Assembly (NCBI GenBank): GCA_019359515.1
Contig: JAHHHC010000012.1
Location: 89,984-153,983 of the forward strand
Length of the DNA: 64,000 bases
DNA from: Desmonostoc vinosum HA7617-LM4
GTDB lineage: Bacteria > Cyanobacteriota > Cyanobacteriia > Cyanobacteriales > Nostocaceae
Direction of reading: 5' to 3'
Shown here piece by piece: positions 46,807 through 57,136 of the stretch (position 1 is the stretch's first letter; every line of letters begins with the position of its first letter). The position numbers and the translations under genes were made by a program. A model generated the notes under the pieces. That model worked only from the letters and a program-made list of their open reading frames with translations, did no database searches and was not told the origin of the DNA.

Positions 46807-47667
46807 TCAAGCCCAGCCGAACCATCCTTGTAATCTTCCTATAAATGTTACCCAGTAAGACTTTACGCTGTCTAAGCGACCTTGAAGTAGTGATAAGACA
46901 ATCCCTATTAATGGACGACTCCAGTTGTAAATAACAAACCACAAGGGAGTATTATGCTTACGTAATACTCGACCTCTACCCATTGCATAGGCATAGGTTT
47001 TGGAATAGTTTTTGTTTTTGTTGGTACTGAGTTGAGTGGATTCTAGCTGTGTTAATTTTATAGGGTGAATCACAGTAAGCATGGGTTCATAATACAAACC
47101 AGCATTTATGGCACGCAATAAATAATCAGTCTCTTCTGCAGAACCCCAAGGTGTATTCGCTCCAACACCTAGAGTTTCGTCGAATATTCCTACTTCCATA
47201 ACAACTGAACGTCGAAGAAATATAGTGTAGGAAATACCTCTACGCCATACATTAAAACGGTTGATTTCTCCGGCTTGACTACTATGATGTCTGCCAGAGT
47301 CTTTACCTTGCTGATCAACAGAGCATCCTGTCAGACCATTCCATCTAGGATTGTTTGTAAAAAATTGGACTACATGCTCAAGAATATCAGGTGGATAAGC
47401 GCAATCATCGTCTGGAAAAGCCACAATATCGCCGCTAATATGCTGCAAACCTACATTACGAGCGCGGGAAAGTCCTTTTTCAGACCGTAAATGCAGGATA
47501 GGAAAGTGGGTTTGGTAAGATTTGATAAATTCTACAAGGCGATCATCAGAATTTTGATCTATAATCACCAACTCAAAGTTACGGTAAGTTTGGGCGTTAA
47601 GAGTATGTAAAAAGTTGTCAACTTCGGCACTGCGATTCAAAGTAGCAAGAATTAAAGAGAATTTCAT
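46807..47667 (-). CDS. Glycosyltransferase family 2
   Basis: 286 residues. GT-A fold: L-I-L-A-T-L-N-R near the N-terminus, V-I-I-D-Q-N-S-D-D (33-41) and the metal-binding F-P-D-D-D-C (around 93). The end is hydrophobic (W-S-R-P-L-I-G-I-V-L-S-L-L). Start supported by GGAGG about 8 nt upstream. Sugar specificity is unknown. Confidence 0.88.
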   Translation of the reverse strand: MKFSLILATLNRSAEVDNFLHTLNAQTYRNFELVIIDQNSDDRLVEFIKSYQTHFPILHLRSEKGLSRARNVGLQHISGDIVAFPDDDCAYPPDILEHVVQFFTNNPRWNGLTGCSVDQQGKDSGRHHSSQAGEINRFNVWRRGISYTIFLRRSVVMEVGIFDETLGVGANTPWGSAEETDYLLRAINAGLYYEPMLTVIHPIKLTQLESTQLSTNKNKNYSKTYAYAMGRGRVLRKHNTPLWFVIYNWSRPLIGIVLSLLQGRLDSVKSYWVTFIGRLQGWFGWA

Positions 47668-47841
47668 TTAATTACCTCCAACATTTTTATAATCAAGACC
47701 TTACAGTAAATGGACTAGGTATTTTGATTTCAATCGAGCATAATTAACTTGAACTTGAGACCCCTTTAATTGGTGGCGATCGCTTGCAAGCAGATTAAAT
47801 AAGTAGGAGTGTGAATAGCTTAACTTCTAGCGTCCTGAATA

Positions 47842-48819
47842 TCAGTGTGAGTGTTTTAGTGAGCGACTGATTACTCGGTAAGTGTTTCTGCCGAGTAGAA
47901 GGAATACTAATCCTTTTACCATTGATTTTCCAGACCAAGGGAGAAAGTAAGAAATCGCTAAAAGTTGCTGCCATGCTTTTAACATTTCTTGAGCATCAAC
48001 AGCTTTTTGTAGTTCCTTGAAGCGTACAAATGATAAATGATTGCTTACCCATTTACGGTAAGCCCAAAAACCAAGACGGCTTTTCATAGCCGTTCCCCAT
48101 CGATTTTGAAAAACTTCAAATCCTCTAATTTTAGCATTCCAATTTCCACTGACTTGGTGACTTTTATGGGCAGATTTTTTGACTAGAGTATTTGATACTG
48201 CAACAAAGTGATTACCTGCTTCTGCTAAACGCAAAAATAAGTCATAATCTTGAAAACTAGGTAAGGTTTCGTCAAATCCTCCCACTTCTAATATGGAGGA
48301 ATGCTTGATCATAAATGTTGATAAAGCAGGACACCACCCTTTGAGTAGCTGGTCAAAAACATTACCTTCATAGCTAGCTTCTACAATAATTTGACTATCA
48401 GTCAACTCCTGATGTTCGCAGTACTGACAATAAACAACAGTTGCTTGAGGATGATTGCTATCTTCCAAACGAGCTAATTGTAATTCTAATTTTCTCGGCA
48501 GCCATTCATCATCACTATCTAAAAACGCTACTAATTCAGCGTTTGTAGCCTTGATGCCTTGGTTGCGGGCATAGTTACCACCATAGTTTTTACCTAAAGG
48601 TAAAAATTTAATTCTTATATCGCTAAATTCGTTAACAACTTCAACTGTATTATCTGTAGAACCATCGTCTACAATAACTAATTCAAAATTGGATATTGTT
48701 TGTGCGAGAACGCTAGCGATCGCTTTTGGTAATAAGTGTGCGCGATTAAAGGTTGGTATGACAACACTAACAACAGGTTGAGCGTAAACTAGTGTCTCCA
48801 TATTGTCTGAAACTGTCAT
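47842..48819 (-). CDS. Glycosyltransferase family 2
   Basis: 325 residues. V-S-V-V-I-P-T-F-N-R-A-H near the start, V-D-D-G-S-T-D-N-T (51-59) and the D-x-D-like F-L-D-S-D-D (around 100) are standard GT2 motifs. A hydrophobic end may attach it to the membrane. Close in pattern to the GT2 at 51577-52569. Confidence 0.9.
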   Translation of the reverse strand: MTVSDNMETLVYAQPVVSVVIPTFNRAHLLPKAIASVLAQTISNFELVIVDDGSTDNTVEVVNEFSDIRIKFLPLGKNYGGNYARNQGIKATNAELVAFLDSDDEWLPRKLELQLARLEDSNHPQATVVYCQYCEHQELTDSQIIVEASYEGNVFDQLLKGWCPALSTFMIKHSSILEVGGFDETLPSFQDYDLFLRLAEAGNHFVAVSNTLVKKSAHKSHQVSGNWNAKIRGFEVFQNRWGTAMKSRLGFWAYRKWVSNHLSFVRFKELQKAVDAQEMLKAWQQLLAISYFLPWSGKSMVKGLVFLLLGRNTYRVISRSLKHSH

Positions 48820-48872
48820 TGTAATGCACCTTTAAAATAAACTTTGTTTGCTTATTATTCAGATAGTTTTAA

Positions 48873-50135
48873 TTAAGAGACTGTTAAAGCAGTTTTATTT
48901 TCAGCTTTTGGATGAGATAAACTGCAATAAATTTCAACTAATTGATCATTCAACTTGTTAATGTCATAGTGTTTTTCTGCAAAGTTCCGACCTGCTAAAC
49001 CCATAGCAGGCCAAATCTCTGAATGAGCAATTAAATAACCTAATTTCTCCGTTAAAGCATTCACATCTCGCTCTGGTACTAGAAAACCGGAAATACCATC
49101 TTCAATTATTTCAGGAATTCCACTATGGTATGTGCTGACTACTGGCAAACCCATTGCGATCGCCTCCATTAAAACAGTAGGAGTTCCTTCTTGATCGCCT
49201 TGCTGACTTGTGACGCTTGGAGCTAGTAATATATGAGATTCGTTAAGTATTTTTACAACTTCTTGCTGTTGCTTCCATCCTACGAGCTTAATACTGCCAG
49301 GCACATTTAGTTCTTGAATTAATTGTTCTAAATTTTCTCGCAATGGCCCATCACCAACAATTTTATATTCAATTTTTGTCCCAGATTTTACAAGATTAGC
49401 GATCGCTCGAACACCATACTCTACCCCTTTTTTTTCCACCAAACGAGCAAGTGTTATTATTCGAGTTATGCCATCTTTTGGTTGCTGGCGTAGAGCAAAT
49501 GTAAACTTACTACAATCAACTCCTATTCTATGTATAACTAGCTGTTCCTCACCGCAACCCAACTTTAATAACTCAAGTTTCATATGGTTACTAATTGGAC
49601 AACATAGTTCTCCTGTAGCAAATAATTTATCGTAAACATTAATTCCATATTGTTTAATATATTCCGATATGTCATAGCCATAAAATTTAGTAATTAACCT
49701 ACCTTCAAAAATACCCATTTCCTTAAGGAGCATTGCTCTGAGTCCATTAGGGCCAAAGTGGCAGTGGATAATATCATATCTTTGTTTTTTATCCAACAGT
49801 TGAGCAGCATAAAATAAAAGTGCTAGTGAGGCAGCTTGTTTTCCGTATTTTAAAAAATTCAATGATTCTAATAATAAAATTGGATCTCGTAAAAAATTAG
49901 GCAACAATTTGAATACCTGGAACAATCGCATAATTCGATCATCTGGCTTTCCTATATAACGAGTACGAGCCTGAAGATGGTATTTTTCTACTGCCGGATG
50001 TATTTTAGACATATCGCCTGATCGGTCAGCATAAATATCAACTTCATATCCTCGATCAATCAAACCTGTGATCTGATTTAAGATAAATGTTTCAGATAGG
50101 GTGGGAAATTGATTCACAATAAAAGCAATTTTCAT
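48873..50135 (-). CDS. Glycosyltransferase family 4 (WcaL/colanic-acid type)
   Basis: 420 residues. Starts with V-N-Q-F-P-T-L-S-E-T-F-I-L-N-Q, a pattern typical of the colanic acid/EPS glycosyltransferases WcaL/AmsK. A-R-L-V-E-K-K-G-V (about 235-243) and E-G-T-P-T-V-L-M-E (E-x7-E) bind the donor. Cytoplasmic. Confidence 0.9.
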   Translation of the reverse strand: MKIAFIVNQFPTLSETFILNQITGLIDRGYEVDIYADRSGDMSKIHPAVEKYHLQARTRYIGKPDDRIMRLFQVFKLLPNFLRDPILLLESLNFLKYGKQAASLALLFYAAQLLDKKQRYDIIHCHFGPNGLRAMLLKEMGIFEGRLITKFYGYDISEYIKQYGINVYDKLFATGELCCPISNHMKLELLKLGCGEEQLVIHRIGVDCSKFTFALRQQPKDGITRIITLARLVEKKGVEYGVRAIANLVKSGTKIEYKIVGDGPLRENLEQLIQELNVPGSIKLVGWKQQQEVVKILNESHILLAPSVTSQQGDQEGTPTVLMEAIAMGLPVVSTYHSGIPEIIEDGISGFLVPERDVNALTEKLGYLIAHSEIWPAMGLAGRNFAEKHYDINKLNDQLVEIYCSLSHPKAENKTALTVS

Positions 50136-50247
50136 ATTATTATTTGTACTAATGCAGTTTGAGCCATTTATAAAATACTTATTTTGCTAAGTTAGAAAAC
50201 AAATAAATTACACTATTACTTAAAATTACAGCAATTTATAGGTCTCT

Positions 50248-51486
50248 CTAGCTTTGTAACGGAGCAACTTTGCGGAAAGTACGCTTCCCATATCTAGCGG
50301 CTTTAAGCACAACAGGGGGTAGATAATGTTTCCATATAGGCTGTAAAGATGGGGGTGGAAGTATCCTTCCATGAGGACGGCAGTAAGCACCAGATTCTGC
50401 ATCACGTAATACACGGCGAAATAATTCAAGATAGCTCTCAACCATATCTCGAATTCGGTATGTACCTTGATCTACTGTCTTATAAGCATTTAATGCCATT
50501 TGCTGTCGCAGGTTAATATCTTGTTGCAGTTTTGCTAAACATTTAGCAAAACCTTGAATGTCTCCAACAGAAAGCAGGTATCCATTAAAACCATCTTGCA
50601 CAAGCTCAGGTATGCCACTTTTAATGTCGGTAACAACAGGTACACAAGCACTTCCCATTGCCTCAAGCAGTGCATTAGGCATTCCCTCAAAAGCAGAAGT
50701 CATAATAAATACATCATGCTGCTGAAGAAGTTCTGGAATTTTCTCATGAGGTATAATTCCAACAAATCGGATTACACCTTGCTTAACTAAATGCTCGGAT
50801 GCATCCATTAACTGCTGTTGATCTGGGCCGCCACCAGCAAGAGTCAACTCAACTGGAATCTTCAGATCTAATAATGCTGTAATAATTTTTGGTAGATCAA
50901 GAATGCGTTTCTGAGACTGTTTAAATACACCAGCGTAGAGTATTTTTAAAGGTGCATTGACATCAAAAGAACGCTTTGTTGGATGATCAGGAATAGCTAC
51001 CCCTATTGGAATTGTGACTATTCTTTGTGAAATTGTATGTATCCTTGATTCAGAGCCTTTTGCAACAGTATGGCTAACAGCAGCGATCGCGTCCCAGTAT
51101 TTTCCTAATCGACTAACATGTTCATAATGTTGAGAGTCATCGCTATGAACAACTCCAACTATCCCAACGCGGTTAGAAAGTTTTGGACTAACACAAGAAT
51201 GCTCAAAGTCATAGTTGGGAATGTAAATACAGGGAGTGCGTTCCTCCAAATAGTTGATCATCGCTAACCAACGAGCAACATAGCCATCATTATCTTCCAC
51301 TGGTAATTTCTCAATGGGAATATCTGATGGGAGCTGCATCGGTTTAGGATCGTATTTATCAGGTTGGGTTAAAAGAATATGCGCTGATATGCCACGTTCA
51401 CGAAGTCCTCGAACTAAATTGGCTGAGAAGATATTAACACCATTTAGGCTCCATACTGGTGATGCTACTATCACATTGAAGTCCAT
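50248..51486 (-). CDS. Glycosyltransferase family 4
   Basis: 412 residues. N-terminal V-W-S-L-N-G-V-N-I-F-S-A-N-L-V-R-G-L-R (part of the acceptor domain), then A-G-V-F-K-Q-S-Q-K-R in the centre and E-G-M-P-N-A-L-L-E (E-x7-E) with C-V-P-V-V-T-D in the donor domain. The C-terminal tail beyond residue 370 is basic. Part of the EPS transcript. Confidence 0.9.
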   Translation of the reverse strand: MDFNVIVASPVWSLNGVNIFSANLVRGLRERGISAHILLTQPDKYDPKPMQLPSDIPIEKLPVEDNDGYVARWLAMINYLEERTPCIYIPNYDFEHSCVSPKLSNRVGIVGVVHSDDSQHYEHVSRLGKYWDAIAAVSHTVAKGSESRIHTISQRIVTIPIGVAIPDHPTKRSFDVNAPLKILYAGVFKQSQKRILDLPKIITALLDLKIPVELTLAGGGPDQQQLMDASEHLVKQGVIRFVGIIPHEKIPELLQQHDVFIMTSAFEGMPNALLEAMGSACVPVVTDIKSGIPELVQDGFNGYLLSVGDIQGFAKCLAKLQQDINLRQQMALNAYKTVDQGTYRIRDMVESYLELFRRVLRDAESGAYCRPHGRILPPPSLQPIWKHYLPPVVLKAARYGKRTFRKVAPLQS

Positions 51487-51576
51487 AAAATTTAACCAAC
51501 TAAGTTTGAATTTGAAAGTTAGCTACCATACATTACATTTAACAGAGAGTTAACTTCACAGTTGTTCTCCAAAAAA

Positions 51577-52569
51577 CTAAAATTCAAAAGTTTTTTTCAA
51601 TAGCCTTCCCAATGAATTGTTCCATATCATTTTTAACCTTTGTCTTATACTCTTGATTTTCCAAATCTTATATGTAAAATATTTAAAACTCCTCAAGGAT
51701 ATTAATCTATAGGCTAAAGCGTACAGAGCCAGCTTTTGTGCATATGATTTTCTTTCCCCGCTTTCGATTAATAAAGGAAGCACCTTGATTAACTTAAAAC
51801 CTATAATTGCTTTATGTGAAATTAAAGGTTGGTAATCGCTAATCCAACTTTCTGATGTTTGATAATCAATTATTCTTGATATTCTATCATTTCGTGGATC
51901 AGCATTCCAAATCGTTAGAGGTTTTTCGATAAAAGTAAAAATTGCTCCATTAGCTTCAAGTTTTAAACAGAAATCCCAGTCTTGATGCATTTTCAATCCT
52001 GGGTGAAAACGGGTTTCTATACAAAGTGATCGCGGCATCATCAGAGTACTGGTTTGAATCTGTCCACGGTTGCAGAATAAATATTCTGCTATGGTTTCTT
52101 TCTCCAATTTGCCTGCTAGCGGAACTATTTGGAAGTTTCCAGAATTAAGTAAAAACTCACCATAGCTAGATATCCATGTGCTACAAACAACTCTTTGGGT
52201 ATAGCTGACTACTCTTTCTAGATGAGGATGTTTCTGAATTGAAGCAAGTTGTAACTCTATCTTTTCAGGTGCCCAAATATCATCTGAATCTAAAAATGCT
52301 ATGTATTCTCCTGTCGCTGCCTCTATGCCAGTGTTGCGAGTAGCTGAGCCTCCACAATTGATTTGATGACGAATATAGCGAATCCTGGAATCGCCAATAG
52401 ATTTTACGGATTCTTCAGTATTATCTACAGAGGCATCATCAACTACAATAATTTCTAAGTTTCTGTAAGTTTGGTTAATTGCACTGTTTAAGGAAACACT
52501 TATTAAATGTGCGCGATTGTAAGTTGGTATAATCACGCTTACAAGTTGTTCTTCAAGTAATTGATTCAC
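51577..52569 (-). CDS. Glycosyltransferase family 2
   Basis: 330 residues. V-I-I-P-T-Y-N-R-A-H, V-V-D-D-A-S-V-D-N-T (42-51) and F-L-D-S-D-D-I-W (around 95) are the GT2 core motifs. The C-terminal 80 residues are basic and helical. Gene composition is AT-richer than the neighbouring GT4 genes. About 215 bp separate it from the pyruvyl transferase gene upstream; those hold no gene. Confidence 0.88.
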   Translation of the reverse strand: MNQLLEEQLVSVIIPTYNRAHLISVSLNSAINQTYRNLEIIVVDDASVDNTEESVKSIGDSRIRYIRHQINCGGSATRNTGIEAATGEYIAFLDSDDIWAPEKIELQLASIQKHPHLERVVSYTQRVVCSTWISSYGEFLLNSGNFQIVPLAGKLEKETIAEYLFCNRGQIQTSTLMMPRSLCIETRFHPGLKMHQDWDFCLKLEANGAIFTFIEKPLTIWNADPRNDRISRIIDYQTSESWISDYQPLISHKAIIGFKLIKVLPLLIESGERKSYAQKLALYALAYRLISLRSFKYFTYKIWKIKSIRQRLKMIWNNSLGRLLKKTFEF

Positions 52570-52785
52570 TTTAACTCTTCTGTTAACAAAACCTATGTTG
52601 ATGAGCTTGACTGGCTATGAGTTTTTAAGCATACAGTTTGTTAGTTAAACATTAATAACAATATTGGGAAATTGACTACGTATGAACTATGTTTAGTATA
52701 TTTTACAGAAAATACTTCCTTGACTGAATTCAAGCAAAGTATCAACTCAATTAGAATTATTATCTGAAATATATAGCTCAAAATC

Positions 52786-53898
52786 CTATTGTTCCAATTG
52801 CACGTTTTCGTCCTTAAGAGCATCAAACAGATAAGCTCTTGATCTGAAAATCTCCTTTTCTAGCTTCTCATCAACTAAAGAGTAATCTAGTTGTAATAAA
52901 TTTTCACCAATAGAATTAGATTCCTCTTTTCCTACGAGTCTATTCATTAAATTTAGATTCTCTAGTAAATCACCTATTTTATTAGTCTTATATTTGTTAG
53001 CAAACACATTAAAAGGTTTCTTAAATTTTATAGCAAATATAGTTCCATGATAAGTATTTGTCACAACATATGATGCTTTACTTAAGTAACCTAACCATTC
53101 TTCAGCTCCAATAGCTATTAAGCTTTTATCTGCTATTTTCTTGAATGTACCAATAGAAATTATTGTAAGTTTACCAATTTCGGCTATTGCCTTGATGAAA
53201 GATTCTTGATAAGGCTCCATTTCTCCATCATGATAAACTAAGAGAAACTTTTGTTTCAACTTAGGAACTGCTTTAATTTCATTAAAATCAAATAGAAATG
53301 TAGGATCGAGTACCTGCGTTGCTAATCTGCCACATTCGTTTTCAATCAATCGTAAACTATGAGAATCTCGAACAGAGATAGCATCAAAATCGCTAATTAA
53401 TTCACAGATTACCTTTTGGCGATCGCCAAGAGTATTCGTGTTGTTTACACTGGCTGCATAGCTGACTTTACGAAAAACTTTGCTATTAACAAAATCAAGA
53501 AAAAATGAAGAGTCAAAACCACGATATGAATCAAGACACCAAATTTGATCACTACCAGCTACTATCACATGATAATCTATAACCGAATTTTTTAATTCAA
53601 TATTTGTGTGGATTCTATATCGACTTAATTTTATATGAGAATTTAAAAAACTATCCATCTTTAAACGCTTAATTAATAGGTTAACTAAAAACACTATGGT
53701 TTTTGGTCTGATCAATTGGCGTTTATTCGCTAGAGTCTTCTGAATATCCTTCCTATAGTACTGAATAGCAGAATGAGGTCTATAATCAATAATTTCAACC
53801 TCATAGCCTTGGCGTTCAATAGTTTTCATTAACGCATATGCTTGAAGAGTTGCACCATAATTTGTAGTATGATGAAATGTCAGAATTCCTACTTTCAT
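52786..53898 (-). CDS. Polysaccharide pyruvyl transferase family protein
   Basis: 370 residues. G-I-L-T-F-H-H-T-T-N-Y-G-A-T-L-Q-A-Y-A-L (near the start) and G-S-D-Q-I-W (about 118-123) mark the PF04230 family, which moves pyruvate from phosphoenolpyruvate to sugar residues as ketals. The T-N-T-Y-H-G-T-I-F-A motif (about 278-287) is also present. The start has AAGGAG 8 nt upstream. It lies just downstream of the MurB-like gene. Both genes are AT-rich. It gives the polysaccharide a negative charge if it acts as expected. Confidence 0.88.
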   Translation of the reverse strand: MKVGILTFHHTTNYGATLQAYALMKTIERQGYEVEIIDYRPHSAIQYYRKDIQKTLANKRQLIRPKTIVFLVNLLIKRLKMDSFLNSHIKLSRYRIHTNIELKNSVIDYHVIVAGSDQIWCLDSYRGFDSSFFLDFVNSKVFRKVSYAASVNNTNTLGDRQKVICELISDFDAISVRDSHSLRLIENECGRLATQVLDPTFLFDFNEIKAVPKLKQKFLLVYHDGEMEPYQESFIKAIAEIGKLTIISIGTFKKIADKSLIAIGAEEWLGYLSKASYVVTNTYHGTIFAIKFKKPFNVFANKYKTNKIGDLLENLNLMNRLVGKEESNSIGENLLQLDYSLVDEKLEKEIFRSRAYLFDALKDENVQLEQ

Positions 53899-53940
53899 TT
53901 TTATCTCCTTGCAACTATACTAAACTACATAATTTAGCTA

Positions 53941-54786
53941 TCAATCAACAGTAATTACTTCCAGTAAAGCTACTTTCCTTTGTACAAAGTGTAATATTCT
54001 TACAAAATATATCAAGATAACTATAGGAAAACTACTGCTTGAATTGCTTAATATCCAATTATATGTTTTGGAAGAAAAAGCAGTTTTCCCAAAAGAAAAA
54101 CCTTTAAATCGATTTAATATATGAAAATCAGCTTTCTTAAATACAGATCCACAATTAGGAGATGAATTGTCTTGATTCTTTTTTGACCACTTACACCTTT
54201 CGATTATAGGGTTTTCTTTAAAGCTTTTATTATTAAATTTAAAAGTAGCACTCAATATCAGACTTGATTTAATTCCAGTAAATATTGTTTCTCTATATCC
54301 TTTTATAACTTCTTCTTTTCTAACAGTTTTTATACAATTACTTTCGAAATCGAAAAAATTAATAGTTTCAACAAAATCATATATAGTAAGTTGATACTGT
54401 TTACCACGACCTGCGTTCATTGCTAACGCTCCACCAATAGTAGCTGGTACTGATGCGAGATAGTAAAAAGATTCAAATTGATTTTCATAGCAATACTTTA
54501 ATACATCTATCACTAAAACGGATGAAGAAACTTCTAGTGTATTGTTTGGTAAAGCATTTACTTGTTTAATCAACTTGTTCTTTAAGACTAAGGATTTTAC
54601 ATTTTTTCCTGTAAATAAAGTGTTCGAGCCATTCCCTAATATATATACTTTGGTATTATTAGTCTTAGCCCAATCACAATATTCTCGAAATTGGTCTACT
54701 GTGTAAAATTCGCCGTATCTTTCAAAATAATGTGTAGTCCGATAAAAAGATAAACTATTATCTGTAAATGACTTTATACTTTCCAT
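53941..54786 (-). CDS. MurB-like FAD-dependent oxidoreductase
   Basis: 281 residues. FAD-binding motif G-N-G-S-N-T-L (51-57), V-P-A-T-I-G-G-A-L-A-M-N-A-G (113-126), Y-R (164-165) and C-G-S-V-F-K (212-217, Ser214 as the likely proton donor) follow the MurB pattern; a Glu in L-L-E-V-I (276) may match the C-terminal catalytic Glu. MurB reduces UDP-GlcNAc-enolpyruvate to UDP-MurNAc in wall synthesis. Here the gene sits in an EPS locus directly upstream of the pyruvyl transferase, so it may reduce an enolpyruvyl sugar for the polysaccharide. The protein is somewhat shorter than most MurB and AT-rich, suggesting transfer. Confidence 0.72.
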   Translation of the reverse strand: MESIKSFTDNSLSFYRTTHYFERYGEFYTVDQFREYCDWAKTNNTKVYILGNGSNTLFTGKNVKSLVLKNKLIKQVNALPNNTLEVSSSVLVIDVLKYCYENQFESFYYLASVPATIGGALAMNAGRGKQYQLTIYDFVETINFFDFESNCIKTVRKEEVIKGYRETIFTGIKSSLILSATFKFNNKSFKENPIIERCKWSKKNQDNSSPNCGSVFKKADFHILNRFKGFSFGKTAFSSKTYNWILSNSSSSFPIVILIYFVRILHFVQRKVALLEVITVD

Positions 54787-54914
54787 ATCTTTGTTTAGCT
54801 CTAGTTATAAAGTAAACTATGAAACTCAGTTCATCTACCAGAATTTTACAAGTTACAAGTTTTCTCATTCTGACTGAATCTTAAACACTGTAGCTTTTAT
54901 ACGGTATTAATTCA

Positions 54915-56243
54915 CTAATCGCTTAAATGTCCGGCTATCTTACTAACTGATTTCCATACTCGTGGCTGATAAAACATACATTTACTCATCGCTCCCTTTG
55001 CTGTTACTGTAAATCTAAAAGATTCAACAAAATCGAGTATGTAAAGTGAGTCCTTTTTTATAACAAACTTCATGGTGTATGAGCCAGGTTTCAGACATAA
55101 ATATGGCATTTGAACCTGTAATTCAAAGACTTCTTGTTGATTTTCTCCAGAAAATATACTCAGTGCTTCACCATCATCAAAGCTGCTGACACGTAGAATA
55201 ATATCACTTTCTCCGTTTAACTCTGCAATCACAAAACTAACGTAGACTTCATTAATTTCCTTATCTTTGTAAGCTTGATACTCTATACATAAACTTGTCA
55301 TTTCACCACTTACAGGAGATTGGATAGTATTTCCCTCACTATCTCTAAAAAACATAGAAACAATATCAAAACCTAAACTTTCATTTTTAGGTTTTTTGGG
55401 TAAAGATATTCTTCCTAATTCTTTTTTACCACTGTTATTAAATAAATCCGCTTCATATTGATTCATGATTAAGTATGTATCTCCAGACTCAATTAACTGA
55501 CCTTTCATTAAGTAAATTGCAGAGTTACATACAGTTAATATTGCGTGAGGTTGATGGCTAACTAATACGAAAGAAGTACCTTGTTGAAGTAATTCATGCA
55601 GTTTAGAGTAGCACTTTGCTCTAAACTTGATATCCCCTACAGCCAATACCTCATCAATCAGTAATATATCAGGTTCAGTATGTATTGCACTGGCAAACCC
55701 TAATCTTGCAGCCATTCCAGAACTGTAAGTTTGCACTGGTGCATCAATGGCATCTCCAATTTCTGCAAACTCTATAACTTCATCAAATCGCTCATCAATT
55801 TCTCGTTTAGATAAACCCAAAATTGACATGTTTGCATAAATATTTTCCCTCCCTGTCAAAATTGGATTAAATCCTGCTCCTAGTGCAATTAATGGTGCAA
55901 CTCGACCATTAATTTCTACACAACCAGCATCTGGTTTAATTAATCCGGCGATAATTCGTAACAGCGTTGATTTACCACTACCATTTTTTCCTACTAAACC
56001 TAGCGCTTCACCTCGCCGCAATTGGAAGCTAACATTGTTCAACGCCCAAAATTCTTTTTCTCGTAGTTTATCGCTCTTTTCTCGCAACCCTAACAACTCG
56101 GAGGTAATATCTTGAACACCATATAACAAAGACCGCTTTAAGTCCCGACAAAACTTTTTGGAAACTCCATTAACAGAAAGAATAATATCATTTTCATTAC
56201 TTTGCGGCATCGCTATAATATCTTGCTCATTAATACTGATCAT
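54915..56243 (-). CDS. wzt: Polysaccharide ABC exporter ATPase (Wzt) with C-terminal binding domain
   Basis: 442 residues. ATPase domain with Walker A G-K-N-G-S-G-K-S (85-92), signature Y-S-S-G-M (173-177) and Walker B L-L-I-D-E (194-198). A C-terminal domain (about 275-440), with beta strands, resembles the Wzt carbohydrate-binding domain that recognises the polymer's end. It energises export of finished chains across the inner membrane. It starts 2 nt after the Wzm stop, so the two are coupled. Confidence 0.92.
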   Translation of the reverse strand: MISINEQDIIAMPQSNENDIILSVNGVSKKFCRDLKRSLLYGVQDITSELLGLREKSDKLREKEFWALNNVSFQLRRGEALGLVGKNGSGKSTLLRIIAGLIKPDAGCVEINGRVAPLIALGAGFNPILTGRENIYANMSILGLSKREIDERFDEVIEFAEIGDAIDAPVQTYSSGMAARLGFASAIHTEPDILLIDEVLAVGDIKFRAKCYSKLHELLQQGTSFVLVSHQPHAILTVCNSAIYLMKGQLIESGDTYLIMNQYEADLFNNSGKKELGRISLPKKPKNESLGFDIVSMFFRDSEGNTIQSPVSGEMTSLCIEYQAYKDKEINEVYVSFVIAELNGESDIILRVSSFDDGEALSIFSGENQQEVFELQVQMPYLCLKPGSYTMKFVIKKDSLYILDFVESFRFTVTAKGAMSKCMFYQPRVWKSVSKIAGHLSD

Positions 56244-56245
56244 GA

Positions 56246-57136
56246 CTATGAACTAATCCTCTCGATTACAAAGGGCATTGCTAAGCGATAAACAATCCAG
56301 GCTAGAAGCAATCCTAATACCGTTAATAGACTCGCTACCCAAAATCCTTGAGGATCTGATATCACACCTGTTGTTGCTAATTCTCTTGTTGTTACCAACA
56401 AAGGTGTAACAGGATTGAATCTAACAATTGTGCCAAATACTCCGTTATCAGGAACTGGATAGACAACTGGGGTAATAAACAACCAAAGTCCAGTAAACAG
56501 AGTAATTCCCAGTGTAATATCCTGGAACAACCCTCCTAAAGGAGCTAACAGCAAACCAATAAACGTCCCTAGCAATATTAAATGAATTAATGCTACTGGT
56601 GCTAAGATTACACTCCAGGTAACTGGGATTTTAAACCAGATAAACAAGCCAATTATTAAAATTAGTTTGATACCAAAGTTGAAAAATACTTCGCCTAATT
56701 TGGCAAGAATTATTGCTTCACGAGGAAAGTTAATTCTTGCTAACATTGCTTTTGCAGATGTGACTGCTTGGATAGGCCCATTTAGTGATTCTACAAATGT
56801 TTGCCATAGAGTCATGCTAAACATGACGTAGGCAGGGTAAGGCAACTCTGTATTACCCAAATTGACAATGCCACTACCTTTAGCAAGAGTAAAACCAGCA
56901 GCTAAAATGACTGGAGGTATAAATGCCCAGAAAACTCCCAATAGTGACTGACGGTATTTAGCCCTAATATCCCGTATCAAAAGACGCAAAGCTAACTCTC
57001 GTGATGCTAACAAGTCTTGCCACATTTCTTTGAATAGTTGAAATGGGTGTCTCATTCGACTTTCAGGTCGATACACCACTCTGGGTGTTATTCGGCTTGT
57101 CAATGAATTTTTGCTGTTATTGATTGGTTTACCCAT
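56246..57136 (-). CDS. wzm: Polysaccharide ABC exporter permease (Wzm)
   Basis: 296 residues, six transmembrane helices. The basic N-terminus, R-A-L-L/R-D-I-R-A-K-Y-R-Q-S-L-L-G-V-F-W-A-F-I-P-P motif and the family's final helices are those of the ABC-2 O-antigen/teichoic-acid permease. Partner of the following Wzt. Confidence 0.93.
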   Translation of the reverse strand: MGKPINNSKNSLTSRITPRVVYRPESRMRHPFQLFKEMWQDLLASRELALRLLIRDIRAKYRQSLLGVFWAFIPPVILAAGFTLAKGSGIVNLGNTELPYPAYVMFSMTLWQTFVESLNGPIQAVTSAKAMLARINFPREAIILAKLGEVFFNFGIKLILIIGLFIWFKIPVTWSVILAPVALIHLILLGTFIGLLLAPLGGLFQDITLGITLFTGLWLFITPVVYPVPDNGVFGTIVRFNPVTPLLVTTRELATTGVISDPQGFWVASLLTVLGLLLAWIVYRLAMPFVIERISS

